Below, in pieces: positions 8,907 to 17,191 of a DNA stretch of 64,000 nucleotides (positions are counted from its first letter, which is position 1; each line of letters opens with the position of its first letter). The position numbers were made by a program, and so were the translations under genes. The notes beneath the pieces are model-generated. The model had not been told where the DNA came from. It made no database searches and was given only the letters and a program-made list of their open reading frames with translations. Source of the DNA: Pseudomonas pharyngis (lineage in GTDB: Bacteria; Pseudomonadota; Gammaproteobacteria; Pseudomonadales; Pseudomonadaceae); the NCBI RefSeq assembly GCF_021602345.1, contig NZ_BQID01000008.1, positions 1-64,000 of the forward strand, given 5' to 3'.

Positions 8907-9842
8907 TCAGGCCGGCACTTCGTCAAGCATCAGACGCTGGCGCACCACATCCACCAGTTTGTCCGGCTGGAACTTGGAGAGGAAATTGTCGCAGCCGACC
9001 TTTTTCACCATCGAGTCGTTGAAACTGCCGGACAGAGAAGTGTGCAACACCACGTACAGGCCACGCAGGCGCGGGTCGTTGCGAATTTCGGTGGTCAGGC
9101 GATAGCCGTCCATTTCCGGCATTTCGGCGTCGGTGAACACCATCAGCAGTTTGTCGGTCATGTTCACCCCGGTATCGGCCCAGGCCTTGAGCATGTTCAG
9201 GGCTTTCAGGCCATCGCTGGCGATGTGCATCTTCACGCCCAACTGGCCGAGGGTGTCGCGCAATTGCGAGAGCGCCACGTTGGAGTCGTCCACCAGCAAC
9301 ACTTCGCGGCCACGGGCACGCTCCAGCACCGGGTCGTCCAGTTTGTCCCGGGAGACCTTGGCGTTGTACGGCACGATTTCGGCGAGGACTTTCTCGACGT
9401 CGATGATTTCCACCAGTTGATCGTCGACCTTGCTGATGGCAGTCAGGTAGTGCTGGCGACCGGCACTGGTCGGCGGCGGCAGAATGGCTTCCCAATTCAT
9501 GTTGACGATGCGGTCCACGCCACCGACGAGGAACGCCTGCACCGAGCGGTTGTACTCGGTGACAATGATCGTGCTGTTCGGGCCCGGCACCAACGGTCGC
9601 ATGCCGATCGCCTGGGACAGGTCGATCACCGGCAGCGTCTGGCCGCGCAGGTTGACCACACCGCAGACAAACGGGTGACGCTGGGGCATCAAAGTCAGCT
9701 TCGGCAATTGCAGGACTTCCTGCACCTTGAACACGTTGATCGCGAACAATTGGCGCCCGGCCAGTCGAAACATGAGAATTTCCAGGCGATTCTCACCCAC
9801 CAGTTGCGTGCGTTGGTCTACCGTGTCGAGAATGCCGGCCAT
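8907..9842 (-). CDS. cheV: CheV-type chemotaxis coupling protein
   Basis: A 311-residue protein with an N-terminal CheW-like domain (residues ~20-165) and a C-terminal receiver (EVLLVDDSNVALSQL near 183). The receiver's phosphoacceptor Asp is near 238 in VFTDAEMPEMDGY. It should couple chemoreceptors to CheA, with phosphorylation-tuned adaptation. I chose the ATG at 9842 because AGGAG lies 8 bases upstream; an in-frame start at 9875 lacks a site. It is an orphan, with no receptor or CheA nearby. The divergent upstream region of 453 bases is shared with the Hpt-like gene. Confidence 0.9.
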   Translation of the reverse strand: MAGILDTVDQRTQLVGENRLEILMFRLAGRQLFAINVFKVQEVLQLPKLTLMPQRHPFVCGVVNLRGQTLPVIDLSQAIGMRPLVPGPNSTIIVTEYNRSVQAFLVGGVDRIVNMNWEAILPPPTSAGRQHYLTAISKVDDQLVEIIDVEKVLAEIVPYNAKVSRDKLDDPVLERARGREVLLVDDSNVALSQLRDTLGQLGVKMHIASDGLKALNMLKAWADTGVNMTDKLLMVFTDAEMPEMDGYRLTTEIRNDPRLRGLYVVLHTSLSGSFNDSMVKKVGCDNFLSKFQPDKLVDVVRQRLMLDEVPA

Positions 9843-9956
9843 CAATGACTCCTGGGCTTGTTCTGATGAATTCACTATTGGGGGTTATCGGCTGAATCTG
9901 GCGGATCTTGATCCCGTCCAAAATCACCAACAAAAATGCCATTGGCAGGCATTGAT

Positions 9957-10117
9957 GTCACATTAACATCATGCTTTACTGGCCCGGTGAAATCATCTGC
10001 TACATTCTTCTCGGCGCGACCCCGATTTGCGCCACAGGTTCCCGTGCCTAAGGGAATCCCCTAGGAACAATCAGGCCCAACCTGATGTTCGCGATATCCA
10101 ATAGCCATTAATGTGAC
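9957..10117. repeat. Distant 10-bp inverted repeat and central palindrome upstream of cheV
   Basis: GTCACATTAA at 9957-9966 is the exact reverse complement of TTAATGTGAC at 10108-10117. The TGTGA cores resemble half-sites for CRP/Vfr-type regulators. A separate 19-base palindrome sits between them (see next entry). The rest of 9843-10295 shows no convincing gene; the frame open from 10113 lacks a ribosome site. Confidence 0.4.
10047..10065. promoter_or_regulatory. 19-bp near-perfect palindrome, probable operator
   Basis: CCTAAGGGAATCCCCTAGG has two 9-base arms around one central base with a single mismatched pair. It lies 205 bases before cheV and 230 bases before the Hpt-like gene. The size and symmetry suggest a dimeric regulator, perhaps a NarL/LuxR-type response regulator; the binding protein is unknown. 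Confidence 0.45.
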
Positions 10118-10295
10118 GCCATTCTCATTGCATGAACGGAGTCAGGCTATTGTGTGCGATCGCAGTTCAGTGGAAACACATCCTCTTGAAACCCCAGGTC
10201 TGTGCCAATGCACACCGGGGCGCGGTCTCGCGACGGTTCATGATCGTCGACACACACGGCATTCCCTCATCAGACATGACGTGGTGGAGATAAGC

Positions 10296-10766
10296 ATGCC
10301 GAACGACCGTAGTGACTGGGCGCAGCGCTTCCCCGAATTCCTTGTCGAGGCTGAAACGCTCCTGGCCAAGTCCGAAGAATGCCTCAGCCATCTGCAGCTG
10401 ATCAGCAATGACAAGGACGCCATCGACTGCATGCTCAGCACCCTCCTCAAGCTGGCGAACAAGGCCGATGCCCTGGGGCTGGAGGCGGTATCCGAATTCT
10501 CCCTGCACCTGCATGGCTTGCTCAACCAGGTGCAGGGTCACGTGGATTTGCATGCACAGGCCCTGGAAGCACTGAAGGATTGCTTCACCCTGATGGCCTG
10601 GCAACTGGAACTGACCGACCCAAGCACCGGCCAATTGGGCCTGGATGAAAGCGAACAGGTGACGCTGATCGAAGCCTTTGCCTGCCAGGTGGGGCAGACT
10701 CACTTCCAATTGCCGCTCAATGGCAAGCCGATGTCCCTCGTAACCTGGTCGGAGCGCCAAGCGTAA
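10296..10766 (+). CDS. Small helical protein, weakly Hpt-like
   Basis: A 156-residue soluble, all-helical protein. The ATG at 10296 has GGAGATAAGC directly before it, so I reject the longer frame from 10113. Residues ~45-75 (TLLKLANKADALGLEAV) faintly resemble the Hpt helix with its His-x-x-Lys-Gly and Leu-Gly positions, but Thr or Leu stands where the phosphorylated His should be. If related to Hpt at all, it would be a non-phosphorylatable version. I do not recognise a family. It is followed by a stretch of lower GC content. Confidence 0.6.
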   Translation: MPNDRSDWAQRFPEFLVEAETLLAKSEECLSHLQLISNDKDAIDCMLSTLLKLANKADALGLEAVSEFSLHLHGLLNQVQGHVDLHAQALEALKDCFTLMAWQLELTDPSTGQLGLDESEQVTLIEAFACQVGQTHFQLPLNGKPMSLVTWSERQA

Positions 10767-11230
10767 TCGGGCATACCGTGGGCTGTTCGGGCCCGTCATT
10801 TCTCACAGACGAAAGTCGCAATTGAATAGTTCATGCCTGCCTGCGACATCCTCCAATAAATAATTACGCTTGATGAATGCTGACTGCCTTCTGCTGATGT
10901 CAGGGTTTTCCTGTGCAAAAGTAACTTGCTGCTGCATCGATAATATCGAGTCGGATATTTCAACTTTTCCATTATGGAACTCTCGTCCAACATGGCCTGT
11001 TTCCTGACTCTTTGGACATATAGGCAAACGCGACCAACGGTATGTTAAGTGGTATTATGCAGCCCGTTAGTTGCTTCAATTAATGGCATTGTGACTTCAA
11101 TGATGGGTTGCCACCGAAGTTGGCGCTCAATTATCGATCACTGAACCGTTTTGAAATCAACAACCTGAGCAAACGTTTTCCAGACAGAGACCGCCAGCCC
11201 TTCTGACGGTCTGCCCGCAGCGAACATCCA
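10767..11230. other. 464-base intergenic stretch, AT-rich, no firm gene
   Basis: The stretch is visibly lower in GC than its surroundings. On the minus strand a 74-codon frame (11027 to 10803, TTG start, no ribosome site) reads as plausible polar protein, without recognisable similarity. It could be a remnant, a short unrecognised gene or chance. I see no RNA gene or clear promoter. Confidence 0.4.
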
Positions 11231-12139
11231 TTGGCTCCATCCGCTATGTACGCCAGCCTCAAGTCGATCACCACATGGCCTCCCTCCCGAGAAAATGCCC
11301 GCAGGTTCACACTCATGCTGTGCACGGTTTCAGCCTTGGGCAGTCTGTTGAGCTATGGCGCCTCCGCGCCGCTGTCACTCGGCCTGTTGCTGATCAACGT
11401 GGCGGTTGCCGGCTGCGTCTGGACACAACATCGCCTGTCGCGCAAATCCATCAAATTCCAGCCTCAGGAACTGGCCGACCGTTTGCTGGAAGTCCAGGAA
11501 AACGAGCGCCATCGCCTGAGCCGCGAACTGCATGACGATATCGGCCAGTTGCTGACCGCCGCCAAGCTGCAAAGCGAATGGCTCAAGCGTCGCTTGCCCG
11601 CGGAGATGCAGGAACACTGTTCGGTACTTTGCGAGACGCTGGAAGAAACCCTCAACAAGGTGCGCGACGTTTCGGCCATTCTCAACCCGCGGCAACTGAC
11701 CAGTCTGGGTCTGGAAGCGAGCCTGCGTGCGCACCTGGTCAAGGTATTGGCCAATAATTCGGTGCACTGGAGTCTGGACTGCCAGCAGCGCCTGAATGGA
11801 ATCCCCGAAGAGATGGCCGTCGCAGCCTTTCGCATCACTCAGGAAGCCGTGACCAACATCCTTCGTCACGCACAGGCCAAAAACCTGCTGATTCGCGTGC
11901 AACGCCTGCCACAGGGCTTGACCCTGCTTATCAGCGATGATGGCCTGGGCTTTTCCCCGGCGGCGAATCCCGGCCGCGAAGGACAGCGGGGCATGGCCGG
12001 GATGGCCGAGCGCATTGAGCAACTGGGCGGCACACTCAATGTGACCAGCGAGCCGGGCAAAGGCACTCAAATCGAAGCACTATTCCCCTGGGCGCCCCGG
12101 GCACTCGAGCGGGCCAGTACGAATAAGGTTATGCGTTGA
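11231..12139 (+). CDS. NarL-type (HisKA_3) sensor histidine kinase
   Basis: A ~302-residue kinase. Two hydrophobic segments near residues 26-65 anchor it, with almost no extracytoplasmic sensing domain. The HisKA_3 dimerisation helix carries ENERHRLSRELHDDIGQ with His101, and the ATPase has TQEAVTNILRHAQ and a DDGLGF box. The start is uncertain: TTG 11231, ATG 11246 and ATG 11315 are possible and none has a good ribosome site. It overlaps the response regulator start, so the two form a pair. The short sensor suggests detection inside the membrane or through a partner. Confidence 0.82.
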   Translation: MAPSAMYASLKSITTWPPSRENARRFTLMLCTVSALGSLLSYGASAPLSLGLLLINVAVAGCVWTQHRLSRKSIKFQPQELADRLLEVQENERHRLSRELHDDIGQLLTAAKLQSEWLKRRLPAEMQEHCSVLCETLEETLNKVRDVSAILNPRQLTSLGLEASLRAHLVKVLANNSVHWSLDCQQRLNGIPEEMAVAAFRITQEAVTNILRHAQAKNLLIRVQRLPQGLTLLISDDGLGFSPAANPGREGQRGMAGMAERIEQLGGTLNVTSEPGKGTQIEALFPWAPRALERASTNKVMR

Positions 12140-12795
12140 CTTGTAACTTACTTCTGGTGGATGACCACTCGCTGATCAGGGCCGGCGTGCGTGCCCTGGT
12201 GCTGGATATTCCCGGCTATGCAGTCATCGGCGAGGCCAATGATGGCTCGCAGCTGCTCGAGATGGTCGAGCTGCTGTCCCCCGATATCGTATTGCTGGAC
12301 ATTTCCATGAAAGAAACCGGCGGCCTGGAAGCCCTGCAGCGACTCAAACGAGTGCGTCCGCACGCCAAAGTGCTGATTCTTTCGATGCACACCGACCCCG
12401 CGCTGATCATGCAGGCGCTGGAGTCCGGTGCTCACGGTTATCTGCTCAAGGACACCACGGCCACCGAACTCGAACATGCGCTCGAAGCTCTGCGCAACAA
12501 CGAGCGCTACTTGAGCCCCGCCATCGCCCATACCGTGATCAATCAGGCGCTGACCCGCAATCTGAAACAGCAGCCGGAAGTCGCCGAGTCGCACAACCTG
12601 ACCGCACGCCAGCTGGAAATCCTGCGCCTGATCGTGCGTGGCAAGTCCACACGGGAAATCGCCAACGGCCTGGGCCTGAGCATCAAAACAGTCGAAACCC
12701 ACCGCTCGCAGATCATGAAGCGCCTGCAGATCTACGATGTGGCAGGCCTGGTGCTGTTTGCCGTGCGGGAACAGATCATCAGTCTGGACGACTGA
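12136..12795 (+). CDS. NarL/LuxR-family response regulator
   Basis: A 219-residue regulator with an N-terminal receiver (LLVDDHSLIRAGVRALV; phosphoacceptor Asp55 in IVLLDIS) and a C-terminal LuxR helix-turn-helix (LTARQLEILRLIVRGKSTREIA). The start is TTG 12136, overlapping the kinase stop codon, so translation is coupled. Its target genes are unknown; the palindrome 2 kb upstream at 10047 is one candidate type of site. The 3' end overlaps the convergent lipid kinase by 17 bases. Confidence 0.87.
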   Translation: MTCNLLLVDDHSLIRAGVRALVLDIPGYAVIGEANDGSQLLEMVELLSPDIVLLDISMKETGGLEALQRLKRVRPHAKVLILSMHTDPALIMQALESGAHGYLLKDTTATELEHALEALRNNERYLSPAIAHTVINQALTRNLKQQPEVAESHNLTARQLEILRLIVRGKSTREIANGLGLSIKTVETHRSQIMKRLQIYDVAGLVLFAVREQIISLDD

Positions 12796-13696
12796 GCCGA
12801 CGAGTTGCACTCAACAGCGGCGAGCCCTTCGGCAAATGCACACGCAACGCCCCGGGGCGCGCCGCAAACCGCAAACTTTCGCCCTCCAGGGGCTCGCCGT
12901 CGAGATTGATGTAAAGCCCTTCGGCGACCTTGATTTCAACCCATGGCAAACGGGCGCGCACAAACATGTTGTCAATGCCGAAGCCGTCGCTGAGCAGATT
13001 TTTCAGGGTGCCAACCAACTCCTGCGGCGCCGGCAGGATGCTGATATCCAAGAGACCATCGTCCACCAGCGCTTCGGGGCACAACACGTGTCCGCCGCCG
13101 GCCTGACGGCCATTGCCGATCCCGAGGGCCAGCAACTCGCCCTGCCAATGGAAATCCGGCCCCTGCAACTCACCGTACGCGGCATGCAGTTCACTGAACC
13201 GCGTCAAACCGGTGAACAGATAAGCTGCGCCACCCAATACCTTTTTCAGATCTTCCGACGTGTTGGCCGTTACCTGGCTGCCGAATCCTCCGGTCGCCAT
13301 GTTCAGGAAGATCTGCCCACCGACTTCACCCAGATCGATGTCGTGGGCGGGCGCTTCAAGCAACTCAAGCGCCTCGGTCGGCTCCAACGGGATACTCGCC
13401 GCGTGGGAAAAGTCGTTGGCAGTTCCCAGCGGTAAAAGCACCAGACTGGCTTTGCCCGGATGCGCCGCCAGCGCTTCGGCGATATCACGCAAGGTGCCAT
13501 CCCCACCGCCGGCGATGATCTGGCGGTATCCCGCCGCCAGCGCCTCCTCCACCAACCGCTGCGCATCGCCGGCCTCCCAGGTCAGACGTACAGCCAGCTC
13601 CCAGCCTTGCTCTCGCTTGTTCTCGACAGCGGCACGAACCGCCTCGTTGAGCGCCTGCTTGCCATGCAGAATCAACAATGCCTTGCGTTCACTCAT
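12779..13696 (-). CDS. yegS: YegS-like lipid kinase (diacylglycerol kinase family)
   Basis: A 305-residue protein of the DAGK catalytic family. The nucleotide-binding IIAGGGDGTLRDIAEAL is near residue 60, PLGTANDFSHA near 90, and a C-terminal beta domain carries INLDGEPLEG. YegS phosphorylates lipids such as phosphatidylglycerol in vitro. I chose ATG 13696, with GGGAG upstream, over an in-frame start at 13744. It is convergent with the response regulator and shares 17 bases with it. It appears to be a single-gene unit. Confidence 0.85.
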   Translation of the reverse strand: MSERKALLILHGKQALNEAVRAAVENKREQGWELAVRLTWEAGDAQRLVEEALAAGYRQIIAGGGDGTLRDIAEALAAHPGKASLVLLPLGTANDFSHAASIPLEPTEALELLEAPAHDIDLGEVGGQIFLNMATGGFGSQVTANTSEDLKKVLGGAAYLFTGLTRFSELHAAYGELQGPDFHWQGELLALGIGNGRQAGGGHVLCPEALVDDGLLDISILPAPQELVGTLKNLLSDGFGIDNMFVRARLPWVEIKVAEGLYINLDGEPLEGESLRFAARPGALRVHLPKGSPLLSATRRLSRPD

Positions 13697-14124
13697 TGCG
13701 GTTACTCCCGGAATTAAATCGGTACGGAACATCTTGACCCTCAAGAGGGATAAAAAAGTCGCACTCTTTCTGATTAATTCCTGAAGCTCGCCCTCCTTGT
13801 CCTACATACCGGTACTTTTTCGTACAGAACGTAAGGAATCGGCTCAATTGACCCGGCCCGGCCATTGGTACAACGTGTGTCGGCGTTAGTGATCTTCAAT
13901 TCAATTACACAAGGATGTGCATGTAATGAGTGGAAACAGGTTCAGGACTTTCGATATTTTGCATTTCGGCATTTGCCAAGAGACCCCCACTGCAGCAGGT
14001 GGACGTTTCCATGCAAAGCCATGAAGCAGGACTAGCCGTGAGTCCGGTTGCCTCTCTCTCCGAAAGTCGCGCCAGCCTCAAAGACGAATTCAAATGCAGC
14101 GCCAGAAATACCGGAGAAAACAAT
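13697..14124. other. 428-base intergenic region with several stems
   Basis: No gene is supported. Between 13931 and 14045 three inverted repeats could fold together: TGGAAAC (13931) with GTTTCCA (14005) encloses CCAC/GTGG (13987/13999), followed by GGACT/AGTCC (14029/14041). The frame open from 13930 into the next gene has no ribosome site. It could be a structured leader or a small RNA; I do not recognise a known riboswitch. Confidence 0.35.
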
Positions 14125-14319
14125 ATGGAACCGCGTATCACCGAGCTGGAAACTCACCTCAAGTACATTCGACGCGACATGGACGAAGTCAGAGGAGACG
14201 TCAAAGCCATCAAGCACCGCCTTGCCTACTCGGCAGGTGCGACAGCGATGGTGCTCGGACTGGTGGGCTGGATTGCCAATAGCCGGTTTGACCAGCTCGT
14301 TGCACTGATCAGTCGTTGA
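14125..14319 (+). CDS. Small coiled-coil single-pass membrane protein (XhlA-like)
   Basis: A 64-residue protein: residues 1-35 form a charged heptad helix (LETHLKYIRRDMDEVRGDVKAI), and residues ~38-52 form a single membrane span. The layout resembles the haemolysin XhlA family of small phage-type proteins, although no phage genes are nearby. The ATG has CCGGAGAAAACAAT upstream. Function is unknown. A hairpin separates it from convergent moeA. Confidence 0.7.
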   Translation: MEPRITELETHLKYIRRDMDEVRGDVKAIKHRLAYSAGATAMVLGLVGWIANSRFDQLVALISR

Positions 14320-14326
14320 CTGGCAG

Positions 14327-14362
14327 AAAGGCAGGCATCGTGTAACCACTGTGCCTGCCTTT
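14327..14362. terminator. Hairpin between the XhlA-like gene and moeA
   Basis: AAAGGCAGGCA pairs perfectly with TGCCTGCCTTT (11 bp, 14-base loop). U runs are only three bases on each side, so termination is likely but not certain. Confidence 0.6.
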
Positions 14363-14375
14363 CAAATACCTGCGA

Positions 14376-15602
14376 TCAACCGAGAAGCTCGCTGAGTGGA
14401 ATGAATGGCACCAGGTCTCCTTCGGCCAGGACTCCTCCCTCCCGTACCTCCACCAGCCCCTCGGCCCAGGCAGCGCTGCGCAGAACGCCCGAACTCTGGT
14501 TACGGTAGATAATCGCTTGCCCCTGCTCCAGACGCCCTCGCAGAAATTCACGGCGGTTACCGGCATGGGGCCAGACAAATCCTGCGGGTACCGAAAACTT
14601 CAGCGGCTCGACATCCTGCACGCCCTGGCGACGTAACAGATAAGGTCGGGTCAACAAGGCGAAAGTCACCAGTGTCGAGGCAGGATTACCCGGCAATCCA
14701 ATCACCGGGACACCGCGAAAATGCCCGACCGTCAATGGCTTGCCAGGTTTGATTGCCAGCTTCCAGAGTGTCAGCTCGCCTTCTTCCCTCAATGCGATTC
14801 CGAGGAAATCCGCCTCTCCGACCGATACCCCACCGGTCGACAGAATCAGGTCTACATCCTGGAGCTCCCCGAGTTTCGCACGGGTAGTGGGCAGGTCATC
14901 AGGCAGAATACCGGCATCAACCACTTCACATCCCAGGCGCTGCAACCAGCTGCACAACAGCACCCGGTTGCTGTTGTAGATCTGTCCCGGCCCCAACGTC
15001 GTGCCGGGCTCGACCAACTCGTCTCCGGTGGACAAAACCGCCACACGAACCTGTCGAACGACCTCAAGCCCTGCACAACCCAGCGATGCAGCCAGCCCCA
15101 GCTCGATCGGACCGAGCCGAGTTCCTGCGGACAAGACCAATTCACCGACGGTCGTTTCCTGGCCTTGTGGACGAATGTTCTGCCCGGCCACCATCGTTTC
15201 GATGAAACTCACGCGCTCATCGGCATGAATCTCGACGTTTTCCTGCATCTCGACACAGTCGGCCCCCGCAGGCACCGGCGCGCCGGTAAAGATCCGGGCA
15301 CAGGTGCCCGGTTTCAAAGGTTCCGGTGCCTGACCGGCGAAAATCTTCTGACTGACCGGCAACGGCTCGCCGGTCCAGTCGACCAGATTCAAGGCATATC
15401 CGTCCATGGCGCTGTTCGGCCATGGCGGCAGATCCAGCGTCGAAATCAGATCCTGCGCCAGCACCCGCCCGTGAATCTGCGCCAGTGGCAAAGACTCGCA
15501 CTCGACAATCCGCGAGGTTTCGGCCATTTCCAGCAAACGCGCCAATGCCTCTTCAACAGGCATGAGGCTGCCGGTCTTGCCCGGCTTACCCACGGGATTC
15601 AC
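14376..15602 (-). CDS. moeA: Molybdopterin molybdenumtransferase MoeA
   Basis: A 408-residue protein of normal MoeA length. Visible parts are the N-terminal VEEALARLLEMAET, the FTGAPVPAGADCVEMQE domain, the MoCF-like STGDELVEPG and the LSTGGVSVGEADF core, ending in a small beta-barrel domain. MoeA inserts molybdate into adenylylated molybdopterin. The GTG start at 15602 overlaps the moaB stop and has an AAGGC-type site; an ATG at 15563 is the alternative. The gene is second in a moaB-moeA operon. Confidence 0.9.
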   Translation of the reverse strand: MNPVGKPGKTGSLMPVEEALARLLEMAETSRIVECESLPLAQIHGRVLAQDLISTLDLPPWPNSAMDGYALNLVDWTGEPLPVSQKIFAGQAPEPLKPGTCARIFTGAPVPAGADCVEMQENVEIHADERVSFIETMVAGQNIRPQGQETTVGELVLSAGTRLGPIELGLAASLGCAGLEVVRQVRVAVLSTGDELVEPGTTLGPGQIYNSNRVLLCSWLQRLGCEVVDAGILPDDLPTTRAKLGELQDVDLILSTGGVSVGEADFLGIALREEGELTLWKLAIKPGKPLTVGHFRGVPVIGLPGNPASTLVTFALLTRPYLLRRQGVQDVEPLKFSVPAGFVWPHAGNRREFLRGRLEQGQAIIYRNQSSGVLRSAAWAEGLVEVREGGVLAEGDLVPFIPLSELLG

Positions 15603-16125
15603 AAGGCGCTGCCTTTTTCAAATGAGTAACGAAATTGCATGGGCGGTGACGTGAGTCCAGTTGCTCGGCGAGGATGCCATCCCAACCGGTGCGCACTGCA
15701 TTGGTCGAACCTGGCAGGCAGCAGACCAGCGTGCCATTGGCCAATCCCGCCAGAGCTCGGGATTGCACGGTGGAGGTGCCGATGTCGGCAACCGATATCT
15801 GGCGAAACAGCTCACCAAAACCATCGACCTGTTTGTCCAGCAGGCAGGCAACGGCTTCCGGTGTACTGTCGCGACCGGTAAAACCGGTGCCTCCGGTAAT
15901 CAGCACGACTTGCACGACGTCTTCGGCAATCCAGTGGGCAACTTGCGCACGGATCTTGTACAGGTCATCTTTGAGCAGCACGCGCTGCGCCAGATGATGG
16001 CCGGCGGCCGTCAGACGGTCGACGAAGACCTGGCCGGAGGTATCGGTTTCCAGGGTTCGGGTGTCGCTGACCGTCAGCACTGCGATATTGAGCGGTGCGA
16101 AAGGTACATCAGCCTTGGCTTTCAT
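15586..16125 (-). CDS. moaB: Molybdopterin adenylyltransferase-like MoaB
   Basis: A 179-residue MoCF-fold protein with NIAVLTVSDTR, the VVLITGGTGFTGRDSTPEAV core and a CCLPGSTNAV segment, all typical of MoaB/MogA. It would adenylylate molybdopterin before MoeA adds molybdenum. The stop lies 17 bases inside moeA, so the pair is coupled. The divergent neighbour is mobA, so three cofactor genes share the 81-base region at 16126-16206. Confidence 0.9.
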   Translation of the reverse strand: MKAKADVPFAPLNIAVLTVSDTRTLETDTSGQVFVDRLTAAGHHLAQRVLLKDDLYKIRAQVAHWIAEDVVQVVLITGGTGFTGRDSTPEAVACLLDKQVDGFGELFRQISVADIGTSTVQSRALAGLANGTLVCCLPGSTNAVRTGWDGILAEQLDSRHRPCNFVTHLKKAAPCESRG

Positions 16126-16206
16126 AGGCTCGTCCAGTTGTAGGAGAAACAGCCCGGTGTTATATCACAGCGCCCCCTTTTTTCGCCGCCCCCGCGGAGA
16201 GTTGCC

Positions 16207-16809
16207 ATGACCTCGAACACGCCATTACCACCTTGCTCCATTCTGTTACTGGCGGGTGGGCGCGGCCAGCGCATGGGCGGCAAGGACAAGGGGCTCGTGG
16301 AATGGCACGGTGAACCGTTGATCGCGCATCTTCATCGTAAAGTTCGGTCGTTGACCGATGATCTGATCATCTCCTGCAACCGCAATCGTGAACGCTATGC
16401 GCCATTTGCCGACCAGTTGGTAGGCGATGACGAGGAAGATTTTCCCGGTCCGTTGGCCGGCATTCGTGCCGGCTTGAAAGCCGCGCGCCACACCCACCTG
16501 CTGGTACTGCCCTGCGATGTCCCGCGCATCGACCTTGCGTTGCTGCAGAGCATGCGCGAGGCGGCCAGTCTGAATTCTGAAAAACCTTTAATGTTGCGCC
16601 ATGACGATCACTGGGAACCGCTGCTTTGCGTAATCCCCGTGGCACTCCTGCCCGCCTTCGAAAACGCCTGGAACGCTGGAGAACGCAGCCCCGGCCGGCT
16701 GATGCGCACTCTTGATGCCCAAGCCCTGGTTTGCCCTGACAACGACCCACGCCTGGCCAATCTCAACACCCCTGAACTGTTGAGTTCGCACAACACTGTG
16801 TCAGACTGA
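16207..16809 (+). CDS. mobA: Molybdenum cofactor guanylyltransferase MobA
   Basis: A 200-residue nucleotidyltransferase with the signature [18 protein letters not shown] near residue 14 and the metal-binding PCDVPRID near 98. It attaches GMP to molybdopterin to make the bis-MGD cofactor of DMSO-reductase-type enzymes. The start ATG follows GGAGAGTTGCC. It is transcribed divergently from moaB-moeA. Confidence 0.93.
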   Translation: MTSNTPLPPCSILLLAGGRGQRMGGKDKGLVEWHGEPLIAHLHRKVRSLTDDLIISCNRNRERYAPFADQLVGDDEEDFPGPLAGIRAGLKAARHTHLLVLPCDVPRIDLALLQSMREAASLNSEKPLMLRHDDHWEPLLCVIPVALLPAFENAWNAGERSPGRLMRTLDAQALVCPDNDPRLANLNTPELLSSHNTVSD

Positions 16810-16887
16810 CAGCACTCAAGGAACTTGCACGCCTTGTATACGTCTCAAGCTCAGTAACCAAAAGAATTTCCCTTCGGAGACACACTC

Positions 16888-17109
16888 ATGACTCAACGGA
16901 CCCTCGCCACTTTCATGCTCGCACTGGGCCTCGCCACCCTCGCCGGTTGCGCCTCGCCAACAGTGATCACCTTGAATGACGGTCGCGAAATCCAGGCTGT
17001 CGACGCCCCTAAATATGATGAAGATTCGGGCTTCTACGAGTTCGAACAACTGGACGGCAAGCACACTCGCATCAACAAGGATCAGGTTCGTACTGTCAAA
17101 GAGCTTTAA
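16888..17109 (+). CDS. YgdI/YgdR-type small lipoprotein
   Basis: A 73-residue protein with a signal peptide ending in the lipobox LAGC (Cys21-22 region), then a ~50-residue beta domain (VITLNDGREIQAVDAPKYDEDSGFY) of the bacterial SH3-like YgdI/YgdR kind. It should be anchored in the outer membrane or periplasm. CGGAGA precedes the ATG, and a strong terminator follows. Function is unknown for the family. Confidence 0.85.
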   Translation: MTQRTLATFMLALGLATLAGCASPTVITLNDGREIQAVDAPKYDEDSGFYEFEQLDGKHTRINKDQVRTVKEL

Positions 17110-17135
17110 TTCTTCAGTTCGACACCCGATACAGA

Positions 17136-17161
17136 AAAGCCCGCAATATGCGGGCTTTTTC
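17136..17161. terminator. Intrinsic terminator after the lipoprotein gene
   Basis: AAAAGCCCGCA and TGCGGGCTTTTT form an 8-11 bp stem with a U run, suited to both converging genes. Confidence 0.88.
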
Positions 17162-17191
17162 GTGTCTGACCGAAAACAATCGATAGCGGGA

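Noticed and set aside
10113-10295. Longer start for the Hpt-like gene
   Set aside because: The added residues do not look like protein and have no ribosome site, whereas ATG 10296 has a clear one.
13931-14045. RsmX/RsmY-type small RNA
   Set aside because: GGA motifs are present but the GacA upstream box (TGTAAG...CTTACA) is not, and the location is not a known rsm site.
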